A stretch of 64,000 bases of DNA from Siphonodentalium dalli (taxonomy: Eukaryota > Mollusca > Scaphopoda > Gadilida > Siphonodentaliidae). Each line of letters begins with the position of its first letter. The first letter of the stretch is position 1. Below, one piece after another: positions 31,980-42,590 of the stretch. Location of the stretch: the NCBI GenBank assembly GCA_032622095.1, contig CP136062.1, positions 51,349,349-51,413,348 of the forward strand, given 5' to 3'. The position numbers and the translations under genes were made by a program. The notes under the pieces were generated by a model. The model saw only the letters and a program-made list of their open reading frames with translations. It was not told where the DNA came from and did not search any database.

Positions 31980-32138
31980 TTAAAAGATGTGTCGATATAT
32001 TGATGATTTTTTTACCCTTTATAACTGATGTCTTGTTACTTGATTCATATTTATTTATATATAGGAATGTTGAGTACATAATTCATAAAACATCCTTACA
32101 AATGAATGAATGGGAAACAACAGAGTGTTTCTCTGCCT

Positions 32139-32247
32139 CACTGAGAGCCTTCCAATGAATGGCAACAAGCCATATTTCTGACTAAATCCTGAAAAATTAC
32201 CCATAATTCTGCTGTGGCTAAGGAGTCGATTAATTAGGGCATTACTG
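32139..32247. mobile_element. Family A right half only
   Basis: Starts near the centre (CACTGAGAGCCTTCCAATG) and runs to GGGCATTACTG plus TA. The preceding CACTGAGAGCC may be the remnant of a left CAGT tip joined to the centre, as at 33856. Confidence 0.8.
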
Positions 32248-32429
32248 TATGTCCCAAGGTTTTCGCTATAGGGGAAGCGGGTCCCTTTTATGGCCTCTTT
32301 CCCCCCCCCCCCCCCGCCCCAAATTTCCCTCTGACATATTCACTTACCCAAAGCACAGATTAATATCTTCATCGCCAGTGTATCTGCCACTAAATAAAAC
32401 CAACAGGGAGTGATAAACAAAGAAAATTT

Positions 32430-33360
32430 GTTATGAACCCGGCCCATTGGATAACAAAGTGAATTTAGAAACAATGGTTTCCAGATGTTTTAATTTATAT
32501 GATATTAAAGTTTTAACAAGATTTTTTCCAAACACAAACAGAGTCAAAAATGTAAAATATAGAAATACAAAAGTTTAAATACATAACGGTGGACGACAAA
32601 AACCGAAAAATGAGATAGTGTGCGATACAAGCGCGACACCAACTCCTATCACAGAATGCAATGAACAAAAAATTGCCCCCAAAAAGGAAAAGTTGATATT
32701 ATAAAATATGATAAATGCTGGTGAGGTGCAGGGTGTATATAGTGAGCGATGCAGGCGCGTCACCAACCCCCTGATAAGTCCCTGGATCAACGGATGAGGG
32801 GAAAGGCAATATCGGAGGTTGGATGAGGAGGTGGTGGGTAATGAGAATAACAGGCTCTTTTCTGCTGCTGAGCGATGTTTTGGTGGAATTGTCAGCCTGG
32901 TATTCGCAGAAAAGAGGCCGTATCCATACGCCTGTCTCGCTCCTCAAGTAATGTAGTCCGACTCGCAAAATAGTTCCTTTTCAAAACGCGAAATCTAATG
33001 TGTTATAATTATCGTACTGAAGTTTTATTTCCTAAACTATTTGCTATCGTGCTCAAGCGACTAAAATTATGTTATGTCCATTAATATAACTCAAAACTAA
33101 GAAACAAATATTCCTATTCCATTACTGTTAAAAATAGACGGGACGGATTCATAAAAGACTATAATGTCGGCAATTTGCCCTCATTACTCGCATTTATGAA
33201 CCCGGCCCATTGGATAACAAAGTGAATTTAGAAACAATGGTTTAATTTATATGATATTAAAGTTTTAACAAGATTTTTTCCAAACACAAACAGAGTCAAA
33301 AATGTAAAATATAGAAATACAAAAGTTTATATACATAACGGTGGACGACAAAACGCCACC
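32430..33360. repeat. Direct repeat pair (32430-32590 and 33195-33360)
   Basis: Both copies run TATGAACCCGGCCCATTGGA through AAAGTTTTAACAAGATTTTT to ACATAACGGTGGACGACAAA, nearly identical except for a short deletion in the second. The ~600 bp between them shows no retroelement genes, primer-binding site or polypurine tract, so I do not call LTRs. A C-run of 15 is at 32301-32315. Confidence 0.7.
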
Positions 33361-33855
33361 GTTGAAGTGGATCAAAACTCTGCCTTTTGGTTATTTGCAT
33401 TGATTCACTTTAACGCGGCCACCCAAGGAGCGAGACATGGAACTATAAGAGCAGAGAATATATCCGGGATATTTTGAATATTACTGGTATGTGATTAAAT
33501 ATAAAAATTTGGACACAATGGCAAGGGTAATTATCTCCAGTGAGCTGATTAATGTGATATGAATAAAATGAGAAAAAGAAAAGATGATGTAAACAAATGG
33601 GTGGGGTATCCGCCCCGACTGAGGTAGGGTGACCAGAAAGAAAAACCCCTAAACGTCACAACGCCCATGCCATGTCGAAGGTGTAAGGGTTTTCCTTTCA
33701 GCGGTCCTGCATGATGATCATAACTTCCATTGAACAAATCGGCTTTGTGCAGAAACTTTAGCACAGAACAGACGTTGATATCTCAACAAAATTAACATGT
33801 TCATAGTTTATTACATCGAATAAGTTGTTATTTGAGCTTCCTCTTTCAAATGGTA

Positions 33856-33964
33856 CAGTGAGAGCTTTCCGATGAATGGCAACAAGCCATATTTCCCACT
33901 AAATCCTGAAAAGTTACCCATAATTCTGCTGTGGTTAAGGAGTCGATTATTTAGGGCATTACTG
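33856..33964. mobile_element. One-armed family A element with both TAs
   Basis: TA at 33854-33855, then CAGT followed directly by the centre GAGAGCTTTCCGATGAATGG and the full right arm to GGGCATTACTG, then TA at 33965-33966. The left arm is reduced to 4 bases. Confidence 0.88.
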
Positions 33965-33974
33965 TACGTTTGAA

Positions 33975-34240
33975 GTCGTTTTAAGTTATTGGCTCAACAT
34001 GATAGAAATTGTGTAGAACGTGTCTTGTTTCAAAAATGAGTGATATATCGCAGAATATAGTTAAATCTGTTGTCGAGGATAGGCCTGTAATGTGGGCTCG
34101 GATCAAATGGTCACATTTCAAACGTGATTCGTAACTCATACTCGCTTTGAAGATTCTCTTAAAAGATGTGTAGATCTATTGATCATTTTTCACCCTTTTA
34201 TAACTGATGTATAGTTACTTGATTCATATTTATACCACAA
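33975..34240. repeat. Paralogue of 31340-32080 holding the empty TTAA site
   Basis: Shares AAATCTGTTGTC, GTAATGTGGGC and CATACTCGCTTTGAAGATTC with the segment carrying the C2 element at 31522. TTAA at 34159-34162 is unoccupied. Confidence 0.85.
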
Positions 34241-34407
34241 AAACTGGAACTGGGCTTACATCCGAGGACCCCCACATGCAAAATCTGATTCATGTTTTAT
34301 ATAAATCATGATGGTCATAAATCATTAACTTTTTGTGTTTTCTTTTATTTTATTGTGTCATATTTCAATATATATTGTAGATAAAGAGAGCATATTTCTT
34401 TACTACA

Positions 34408-34640
34408 CTAGTGTAGCATTAAAGATCCTGTGCCAGTGCATCCTCTTATATATGCGTGTCTCCCATAGGGAGCCTTGCATATATAAGAGAATGCACTGGC
34501 TTACAAGATCAAGGTAAATATTGTTAGGCCAATGCATTCTATTATATATGTCAGGTGGCCTATTGGCCACTCGCATATATAAGAGAATGCATGGGCACAG
34601 GGTTTTAGCAAAAATTCAGGAAGCTCCCGTAATGAAAGAG
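34408..34640. mobile_element. C3 TTAA element, left tip lost
   Basis: Left part starts at GTAGCATTAAAGATCCTGTG. Two hairpin cassettes follow (34430-34500 and 34526-34595). Right end GCTCCCGTAATGAAAGAG with TTAA at 34641-34644. Confidence 0.82.
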
Positions 34641-34885
34641 TTAAAATTGTAAACTCAGATCAAACATAAAATCTAGTCTGAGATCGATTGTGATAGCACT
34701 ATTTCTGTCAAAGCTTCCAATGCAATTGAGAAATTCTCATTTTCTCAACACTGATATATAGACTGTGTTAGCAATCTGAGTTGTCATATAAATTCAATGT
34801 TAACTACAGATAGGGCCATATTTGGTTGCTGGTAATATTAAAAGAACTAGATGAAACTTTCAATCTTTAGCCTCTAGGCCATTCA

Positions 34886-35254
34886 TGCCTGAATATAGAG
34901 TGTCTGACATTTGCAGAATGAGGTCCCGAGAGGGTGAATTTAGTGGGCAAGCATCACCAAATTCACCCTCTGGGAAAGTTGCTTTTTCCCTTCTGTTCAG
35001 TTTCTATATATCCCATAATTTGCAGAAGATAAATTGCATAATCGAGGTGACTAATGGGTGAACATCACCAACTTCAAATGGTGAACTTCAATCTGATCAG
35101 AAGGTCTCCCATAGCAGTTGAGGTCTAAGCAGAATGAGGTCTGCAGAGGGTGAATTTGGTGATGCTAGCCCTTTATGCGGGATATCTTCACTAAATTCAC
35201 TCTTTGGGGACCTCATTTTGCAAATGTCAGACACATTATACCCAGGATTGAGGC
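34886..35254. mobile_element. Family B element, shortened first hairpin
   Basis: Left end GCCTGAATATAGAGTGTCTG. Hairpin 1 lost its loop (GAATTTAGTGGGCAAGCATC). Spacer and hairpin 2 (35135-35220) are present. Right end reads GTCAGACACATTATACCCAG. Confidence 0.75.
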
Positions 35255-35319
35255 CATAACAAAAATATGGTTTGTTTGCAAGGCACCCGACCTACTGGCC
35301 TCAAAATGCATCCACCCAA

Positions 35320-35722
35320 ATGACGCTATCCCACATTGCGGGCTTGCATCACTAGATTCACCCTCTGGGGACCTCATGCTGCTTAGGCCTCATCTTCTCT
35401 GGAAAGTTTCTTTATTATCAAATTTCTATAGAAACTTCTTCACTTAGATTCTATTTCTTTTTTAGTTTAGTTTCTATTTATCCCCAAATTGGCAGACGAT
35501 TGACACATTGCATAATTGAGGTTCCCAATGGATGTACATCACAATATTCACCATTTGGGAACTTCAATCTGAGTCTATGTCTCCCATAGCAGATGAGGCC
35601 ATGCAGAATGAGGTTCCCAGAGGGTGAATTTTGTGATGCTAGCCCACTACCTGGGATAGTGTCACTAAATTCACACTCTTGGGACCTCATTCTGCAAATG
35701 ACAGACACACTAAACAGGCTTA
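35320..35722. mobile_element. Family B element, left tip lost
   Basis: Begins in hairpin 1 (GACGCTATCCCACATTGCGG). It has a variant spacer (CATCTTCTCTGGAAAGTTTC; GGCAGACGATTGACACATTG; CCATTTGGGAACTTCAATCT) and hairpin 2 (35606-35697), and ends GACAGACACACTAAACAGGC. The same spacer variant is in 56108-56536 and 62071-62526. Confidence 0.75.
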
Positions 35723-35882
35723 ATTGTTCTCAAGAAAGTTTTTTTTTTTATCTGCTGCCTGATACCTGTTTGTAATGCAGCAGGCATGTATACAAATAAA
35801 ATTTGCACTTATCTGCATGTTGACTTCTGCCATGACAAGGATCCAGTATGGGGTAAAATATAAAGTGACATATTAAAGCTTA

Positions 35883-36099
35883 CAGTAATGCTCTAAATAA
35901 TCGACTCCTTTAATAACCACAGCAGAATTATGGGTAATTTTTCAGGATTTAGTTGGAAATATGGCTTGTTGCCATTCATTGGAATGCTCTCAGTGAGAGC
36001 TTTCCGATGAATGGCAACAGGCCATATTTCCGACTAAATCCTGAAAAATTACCCATAATTCTGCTGTGGTTAAGGAGTCAATTATTTAGAGCATTACCA
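35883..36099. mobile_element. Family A foldback element
   Basis: TA at 35881-35882. Both arms present, with a 4-base insertion in the left arm (CTCCTTTAATAACCACAGC). The right end is mutated (GAGCATTACCATA). Confidence 0.9.
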
Positions 36100-36732
36100 T
36101 ATACCTGATAATAGTCCAATCGAATGTCACTGCATTTCTTGGTGATATCTTCAGCCAATAAATGATCCAGCGACAGAACATTAAAAAACTTTGTTGTGTC
36201 CTCGTCGATTGGTAACTGTTGGTATCTATCTGTCCTCATTCAAAGATACATTCCGATGATTGTCAGACCTGAGAGATTGCATTAGCAGATTCTTTTTGGT
36301 TGATCGATGTGATGCCCCATATTTTCCGCAGGGACCGCGATCTGGAAGCTGGTTTCCCCAAACATATCAGATAACGATTTCCCAACACTTATAGTTTTTG
36401 TCGTGTTGAGAGTTACTGTCCTCTGAATTATCGGGCTAGCATCACCAACTTTGGGGACATAATTCTGCTTTGGCCTCATCTTCTGGGAAGAATTGTTTTG
36501 TTCATATTTTCTGTTCTAGAGTTATTTATCTTTGTTTATATGAAAATGTTGGGGTTATTTTCCGTCCAAGCAATTATCTCAATCATACTTTGTCGGTTCG
36601 AATTTGCAACCATAGGAGTATGTCAACACCGCCGGTGAGAGCTTTTGTTGATCTTATCAGCTGACACAGCATTATGAATTAACACTTTCTCTACTAAATA
36701 CTCATTAATGGGTATCTATATTTATTAATATA
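36100..36732. other. Non-coding stretch with short repeat fragments
   Basis: Positions 36425-36490 echo part of a B element (GGGCTAGCATCACCAA; GACATAATTCTGCTTTGGCC). Positions 36490-36570 echo the 182-bp unit at 45935-46298 (TCTAGAGTTATTTATCTTTG). No gene. Confidence 0.5.
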
Positions 36733-36895
36733 CAGTAATGCCCTAAGTAATCGACTCCATAACCACAGCAGAATTATGGGTAACTTTTCAGGATTTAGTC
36801 GGAAATATGGCTTGTTGCCATATTTCCGACTAAATCCTTAAAAGTTACCCATAATTCTGCTGTGGTTAAGGAGTTGATTAGTTAGGGCATTACTG
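36733..36895. mobile_element. Family A element, 163 bp, centre deleted
   Basis: TA at 36731-36732 and 36896-36897. The arms join at TGGCTTGTTGCCATATTTCC. Same length as 10912-11074 but a different joint, so the shortening was independent. Confidence 0.9.
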
Positions 36896-37404
36896 TACGT
36901 TTATATTATTGAAAGGTTTATTCCAATGGTATTTCTCTGCTTGTCTGTTTGTATCTGAATTTAAATTCTATAATCACGGACCGTTCTGATGTATACTTTT
37001 AGAACTGAATGCCATAATTCATTAAATAATCAAAGCATTAAAAGTTTTATTCCTGTTCAATGGAAACTCATTGTTATTGATGTAGGATGCTTTGTGAATC
37101 TGAACTGTCATAAAAGACTCATTGTTAAATACTGATAAGGTTATATGGTTCTCAGTGTTATTAGGTGGATTCCTATGATGAGGGTTGCCAAACTCTAATA
37201 AAGAAAACTTTCTCAATGATTGCATGGTACTGTGTATCGATCAGCCATTAGACGCTATTAGTGTTTAAAAGCTTCTTCTTTCTCAATGGTGTTTGCAAAA
37301 TCTTTGTCATCCCTTTTGAAATTGTATTGCCAGTGTATATAACCAGTGATGTTTTCCGGTGCGAATACATGGGAGTTGCGATATTACATTGAGTGGAATG
37401 GTTA

Positions 37405-37595
37405 CAGTAATGTCCTAAGTAATCGACTCCTTAACCACCGCAGAATTATGGGTAACTTTTAAGGATTTAGTCGGATATATGGCTTGTTGCCATTCATAGG
37501 AAAGCTCTCACAACAAGCTGTATTTCCGACTAAATCCTGAAAAGTTACCCATAATTCTGCTGTGGTTAAGGAGTCGATTACTTAGGACATTACTG
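37405..37595. mobile_element. Family A foldback element, asymmetric centre
   Basis: TA at 37403-37404 and 37596-37597. The left arm reaches the centre (GGAAAGCTCTC) and the right arm starts at ACAACAAGCTGTATTTCC, so part of the right inner arm is missing, as at 7923-8112. Confidence 0.9.
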
Positions 37596-37624
37596 TATTT
37601 TGGTCGAAGTAATGACGCCATGTG

Positions 37625-38023
37625 CAAGTCTGGATATAGTGTGTCTGACATTTGATGAGGTCCCCAGAGGGTGAATATAGTGATGCTACCCCGCACAGCA
37701 ACAAGTGTGTCTGTCACAGTTGGCTAGCATCACCAAATTCACCCTCTGGGGACCTCATTCTGCTTAGGCTTCATCTTCTGGCAAGTGTCTGTAGTCTCAA
37801 ATTAACATTGTTTTAGTTACTTTATTAATGGATGAACAACACCACCGTCAACTGGGGAACTTCAATCTGATCCTAGGTCTCCCATAGCAGCTGAAGCCTA
37901 AGCAGAATGAGGTTCCCAGAGGGTGAATTTCATTATGCTAGCACACTGCAGGATATAGCGTCACTAAATTCACCCTCTGGGGACATCATTCTGCAAATGG
38001 CAGACACGCTAAATTCAGGCTTG
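37625..38023. mobile_element. Family B element, 399 bp, 8-bp TSD
   Basis: GCCATGTG (37617-37624) and ACCATGTG (38024-38031) match 7 of 8. Termini are CAAGTCTGGATATAGTGTG and its counterpart GACACGCTAAATTCAGGCTTG. Hairpin 1 carries a small insertion (ACAAGTGTGTCTGTCACAG, 37700-37718). Confidence 0.82.
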
Positions 38024-38126
38024 ACCATGTGTAGCTTGTTAGCTATGTACCTTCCTGTCTGATCCACTATGGCCCACTCTTGGCTGAACCATTGCATGAT
38101 TAGTTCATTTAAACTTAACATGTTAA

Positions 38127-38496
38127 CCCTTTACCCAACAGAAGGGCCCTGTGCCAATGCATTCTCTTATATATGCGAGTCGACCATAGGTCGCCTCGCA
38201 TATATAAGAGAATGCATTGGCTTAACACATTAAAAATTATAAAATTGTTAAAGAATGTAAGAAAAAATGGTAAAAAAAGATTTTTTTTAGGCCAATGCAT
38301 TCTCTTATATATGCGAGGCGACCTATGGTCGACTCGCATATATAAGAGAATGCATTGGCACAGGGCATAACTGTAACTATCACAATGTGGTCAAGGAGCC
38401 GGTTCCAATGATATCCATATTTGTATGGTTCTATTGAGATAGATCGAAGATATTTTAGGCTGTTGAAGCTTTATTTGGCCGGTTTTGGGTAAAGGG
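38127..38496. mobile_element. C1 MITE, 370 bp, left member of a three-element chain
   Basis: TTAA at 38123-38126 and 38497-38500. Termini CCCTTTACCCAACAGAAG and CGGTTTTGGGTAAAGGG. Both cassettes intact (38153-38220 and 38291-38358). Its right TTAA is shared with the next element. Confidence 0.93.
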
Positions 38497-38500
38497 TTAA

Positions 38501-39401
38501 AGTGCCATTACACCATTAAGCTTGCTTTATTAAGCAAGCTGTAGAGGTGTGCTGCATCATGTAGGTTACAAACACCTAATTATTTTACATAGGCGACAGT
38601 GTTAACTAGAAGTCCCGCCGGCCATGGGTTAAGCCTATTTGAACTAAGTGGTCAATTTTCCCTTAGAACGTCATCCGCTGCACCAGTCTGTGACAATAAA
38701 CGCGCCCTTTTCTGTTTTTTTTTCAAACGATAATCTTGCATTTCCACAACTATCCCATTTACTGCACAAAAATCAGCAGCATAAAAATACCCAGACCCCT
38801 TCCATAACTTCGGGACCCCACCAGACTCTTCCTAGACATCTAAACATACATGATCGCCATATTTACGTAGGCTATGATTTTCTGTTCCCGCTTTGGTTGA
38901 TTATCATTCAATGATAATCAACCAATCAGCAGCCAGATTTTTTTTTTATGCTGACTCGAGTTTCCCTACACAAAATCAAGAAGCGTAACTCTATATAATT
39001 AGTTGCCTGTAACCTGTAATGCCATTTCATACCGCTCAGTATTATTAATCACCCAGAGCGAGCTTGTGGGAAAGGGACCGAACCAGGCATTTTTGCATAC
39101 AGCAAGGAATATTAATGTCAGGTAGCGGTTAAATTACAAAATTCTTCTTGATACCTGACAAAAAAAACCGCATGTGTAGTTCACAATATTGGAGTCAAGT
39201 TAGTAAATATAATGTTATTTATTTGATGATACACTGTATCCCATAGACCAATTAATTTATAATTGACAATCTGTGAAAGATTTCCTGTTAAAACAGTGCT
39301 TTAAAAAGTTTGCTGGGTGGTGTAATGTGAACATCCAGCATCACCCCATGTGGTTACCATTTGGAGCTTAATAAAGCAAGCTCAATGGTGTAGTGGCACC
39401 T
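38501..39401. mobile_element. 901-bp TTAA-flanked inverted-repeat element
   Basis: Left terminus AGTGCCATTACACCATTAAG with CTTGCTTTATTAAGC. Right terminus, read inverted, is AGGTGCCACTACACCATTGA with GCTTGCTTTATTAAGC. About 35 bp match with three differences. TTAA is at both boundaries (38497-38500 and 39402-39405), shared with C1 elements on both sides. Internal DNA shows no transposase. A palindrome GATTATCATTCAATGATAATC lies at 38898-38918. Confidence 0.8.
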
Positions 39402-39969
39402 TTAACCCTTTACCCAACAGAACGGCCCTGTGCCAATGCATTCTCTTATATATGCGAGTCGACCATAGGTCGCCTCACATATATAAGAGAATGCATTGGC
39501 TTAACACATTAAAAATTATAAAATTGTTAAAGAATGTAAGAAAAAAATGGCAAAAACAGTTTGTGAAGTTATTTTCATTATCAAATCCCAGAAAATCCAA
39601 CTGAACAAAATATGTTTATCTCCATTGCAGTTCAATCCATCAAAAAAATTGAAAGAAACTGCACGAAATGCGCTTTTTATCGGTTTTACATGCATTGAAG
39701 TTAGATATTCCTTTTTGGGTGATAAAATCTCTGGGTTATATTCCATTGGTTTACTCGGAACAACTTCATGTCAATGACATCTGTGAGCTGACGACTCGAT
39801 TACGCGGCGCCTGGCTGCGGTGACGTATTTTACGCTCGTTGTCATGACGCCATGCTCCATTCAAAAGTTTTTAACCGATCAGCAGCCGATGCTGATGAAT
39901 CAGCAACTAAAGTTAGCGATAAATATTCAACTTGAGAGTTACAATATAATACGGAACATGATATATATT

Positions 39970-40084
39970 GTGGAAGTGGTAGCCCAGTGGTTAGAGTGTC
40001 GGACTTGTAAGGGTGTTAGCGCACCGGCATGAGTTCGCGCCCGCGGGTGGACTATATCATCTCTGCAACAGTGGCTTGGCCGGA
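39970..40084 (+). mobile_element. SINE head without tail
   Basis: Box A-like TAGCCCAGTGG at 39980-39990 and box B-like GAGTTCGCGCC at 40031-40041. The head is interrupted by C1 at the same TTAA as in the 22.5-kb copy, but no SINE body follows after 40465. It is therefore a captured fragment rather than an independent insertion. Confidence 0.8.
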
Positions 40085-40088
40085 TTAA

Positions 40089-40461
40089 CCCTTTACCCAA
40101 CAGAACGGCCCTGTGCCAATGCATTCTCTTATATATGCGAGTCGACCATAGGTCGCCTCGCATATATAAGAGAATGCATTGGCTTAACACATTAAAAATT
40201 ATAAAATTGTTAAAGAATGTAAGAAAAAATGGTAAAAAAAAGTTTTTTTTTAGGCCAATGCATTCTCTTATATATGCGAGGCGACCTATGGTCGACTCGC
40301 ATATATAAGAGAATGCATTGGCACAGGGCATAACTGTAACTATCACAATGTGGTCAAGGAGCCGGTTCCAATGATATCCATATTTGTATGGTTCTATTGA
40401 GACAGACCGAAGATATTTTAGGCTGTTGAAGCTTTATTTGGCCGGTTTGTTGGGTAAAGGG
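40089..40461. mobile_element. Inner C1 MITE of the composite, 373 bp
   Basis: TTAA at 40085-40088 and 40462-40465. Two intact cassettes (40114-40183 and 40255-40322). Its left flank (GTGGCTTGGCCGGATTAA) is identical to that of 22617-22999, so both descend from one insertion event. Confidence 0.93.
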
Positions 40462-40465
40462 TTAA

Positions 40466-40974
40466 CCAGACAACCAGACTCAACTCTAAAATAAAGTGGT
40501 TATTATTGTTAATAGTAACCACTTGATTTTCGAGTTATCCATCTTACAACCGCAATTTGTCTGTTTGAGCACGTGGAAGTGGACCACATCTCCAAAAATT
40601 ACAAACTTCAAAAATTGATATCTGATCACTCTGAGCTTTGAAGTGTGTGTTCCTCGACTTGAATCAAATATTTTTTACCCCCAAAGCCAAAGAAATAGTA
40701 ATTTAGGATCGGACTGAGTACCTTTAATGCCCAAAATTTCTTTTGCAATTTTTGAAAATCAACTTGACCATCAACAGTGGGAACCCTTTAGCTATGCACC
40801 CTTCTAACTAGCCACTGTGGGCCCCTCTGCATGGCTCACGGTATGATCAGTTCAGTTACACCTAACGTGTTAACCAGATTCAGTGAATTGCATGAAGACT
40901 GGCAACTATTGTCAATTAACATCTGTGATCAATACTGGAATGAATGAATCAATTCACCTTATAATCTGAGCCAC
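40466..40974. other. Non-coding stretch, repeat paralogue of the chain's left flank
   Basis: Positions 40785-40890 (TAGCTATGCACCCTTCTAAC; GGTATGATCAGTTCAGTTAC; CGTGTTAACCAGATTC) are related to 38040-38126 and to 41985-42070. No gene. Confidence 0.5.
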
Positions 40975-41977
40975 CAAGCCTGCAAATAGTGTGTTTGTCA
41001 TTTGCAGAATGAGGTCCCCAGAGGGTGATTTTAGTGACGCTATCCTGCATAGCAGGCTAGCATTACCAAATTCACCCTCTGGGGACCTCATTCTGCTTAG
41101 GCCTCAACTGTTATGGGATACCCAGGAACTGACTAATCAAAGTTTCCCAGTTGAAGTCGGTGATGTTCACCCATTTGTCACTTCGATTTAATATCCATTT
41201 AATCTTTTGCATTAGGGGATATATAAACTTCCCTGAATACCAAATTCACCCTCTGGGGACCTCATCAGGGTCATTGGGTTTTGACCAGCAGAGTAATTCA
41301 CAAACTTTGTTTAATAATTACCAAATTCACCCTGTGGGGACCACATTCTACTTAGGCCTCAACTGTTATGGAAGACCTAGGAACAGACTGATCAAAGTTT
41401 CCCAGTTGAAGTTTGTGATGTTCACCCATTAGTCACTTCGATTATGCATTTTATCTTCTGCATTAGGCAGCATTAGGGGATATATAAACTTCCTAGAAAG
41501 GAAAAAGTAACTAAAAACAATGTTAATTTGAGACTAATGATACTTCCCAGAAGATGAGGTCTAAGCGGAATGAGGTCCCCAGAGGGTGAATTTGGTGATG
41601 CTAGCCCACTGTGCGAAATTCACCCTCTGGAGACCTCATTCTGCTTAGGCCTCTTCTTCTTCTGGGAAGCATCTATATATAGTATCAAATTAATATTGTT
41701 TTTAGTTACGTTTTTCCCTTCTGGGAAGTTTCTATATCCTCCTAATTTGCAGAAGATAAAATGCATAATTGAGATGCCCAATGGGTGAATATCACCAACT
41801 TCAACTGGGGAACTTCAATCTGATCCTAGGTCTACCATAGAAGTAGAGGGCCATAGCAGAATGAGGTTCCCAGAGGGTGAATTTGGTGATGCTAGCCCAC
41901 TGTGCGGGATAGTGTCACTAAATTCACCCTCTGGGGACCTCATTCTGCAAATGACAGATACACTATTTGCAGGCTTG
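40975..41977. mobile_element. Long family B element, about 1 kb, 8-bp TSD with two changes
   Basis: Flanked by TGAGCCAC (40967-40974) and TGAGTGAC (41978-41985). Termini CAAGCCTGCAAATAGTGTG and CACTATTTGCAGGCTTG pair closely. The interior holds hairpin 1, two or three partly repeated spacers (CTTAGGCCTCAACTGTTATG twice) and two copies of hairpin 2 (41570-41645 and 41859-41949). Expansion inside the element, or B-in-B insertion, explains the length. Confidence 0.8.
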
Positions 41978-42485
41978 TGAGTGACTATTGGCCAGCCCAT
42001 GATATGATCAGTTCATTTACACTTGCAGTGTTATCCAGACCCTGTGAATTGCGAGAAGACATCAACTTTTATCTGTTAACATCTGTGATCAATAGTGAAA
42101 TGAATGAGTCAGTCCGCTTCCGAATCCAATCAATGACATTTAGTTCTGTTGTGAGTTTCTCTGCAGCACCGTGTTTCTGGAATTCTCGTCTCCGACGAAT
42201 AATTTTATTGTATCGGATTTTTTTTCTACCTTCTCATTCGTCTTTGCTTATTTAATTTCTGTCACCAGTTCTAGATCGAAAACGTACGATATTGAGTTTC
42301 GGTATGAAATTGCGATCCAATATAATGTTGGTATTGGTACGAAAAGGTCACATTTGGTCTGGACCAAGATTATTTGATTCTCGCCAGCTTAGCACATCAA
42401 CTCTGCTCAAGCCACAGTGGGCATAGGTGTTCACAGCGATGGCATCTTCCCGATTTTTAACATCGCTAACAGTAAACTGGAGATA
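41978..42485. other. Non-coding stretch, no gene seen
   Basis: The first 90 bp are the third copy of the repeat described under 40466-40974. The rest is unrecognised. Confidence 0.4.
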
Positions 42486-42590
42486 CAGTAATGTCCTAAT
42501 TAATCGACTGCTTAACCATAGCAGAATTATGGGTAACTTTTCAGGATTTAGTCGGAAATATGGCTTGTTGCCATTCATCGGAAAGCTCTC
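42486..42590. mobile_element. Family A left half only
   Basis: TA at 42484-42485, a complete left arm and a stop exactly at the palindrome centre (CATCGGAAAGCTCTC). The following sequence is unrelated. Confidence 0.85.

Larger units (their letters stand above)
39406..40461. mobile_element. C1 composite: MITE left half + captured segment + full MITE
   Basis: Outer TTAA at 39402-39405 and 40462-40465. The left part is a C1 end with one hairpin cassette (39431-39500), breaking off at AAAAAAATGGCAAAAACAG near 39551. A ~530-bp segment shared with 22085-22612, including a SINE head, follows. Then comes TTAA (40085-40088) and a complete C1 element (40089-40461). The outer ends are in the right orientation to act as one transposable unit. 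Confidence 0.85.

Noticed and set aside
32430-33360. LTR retrotransposon
   Set aside because: No reverse transcriptase, integrase, primer-binding site or polypurine tract between the direct repeats.
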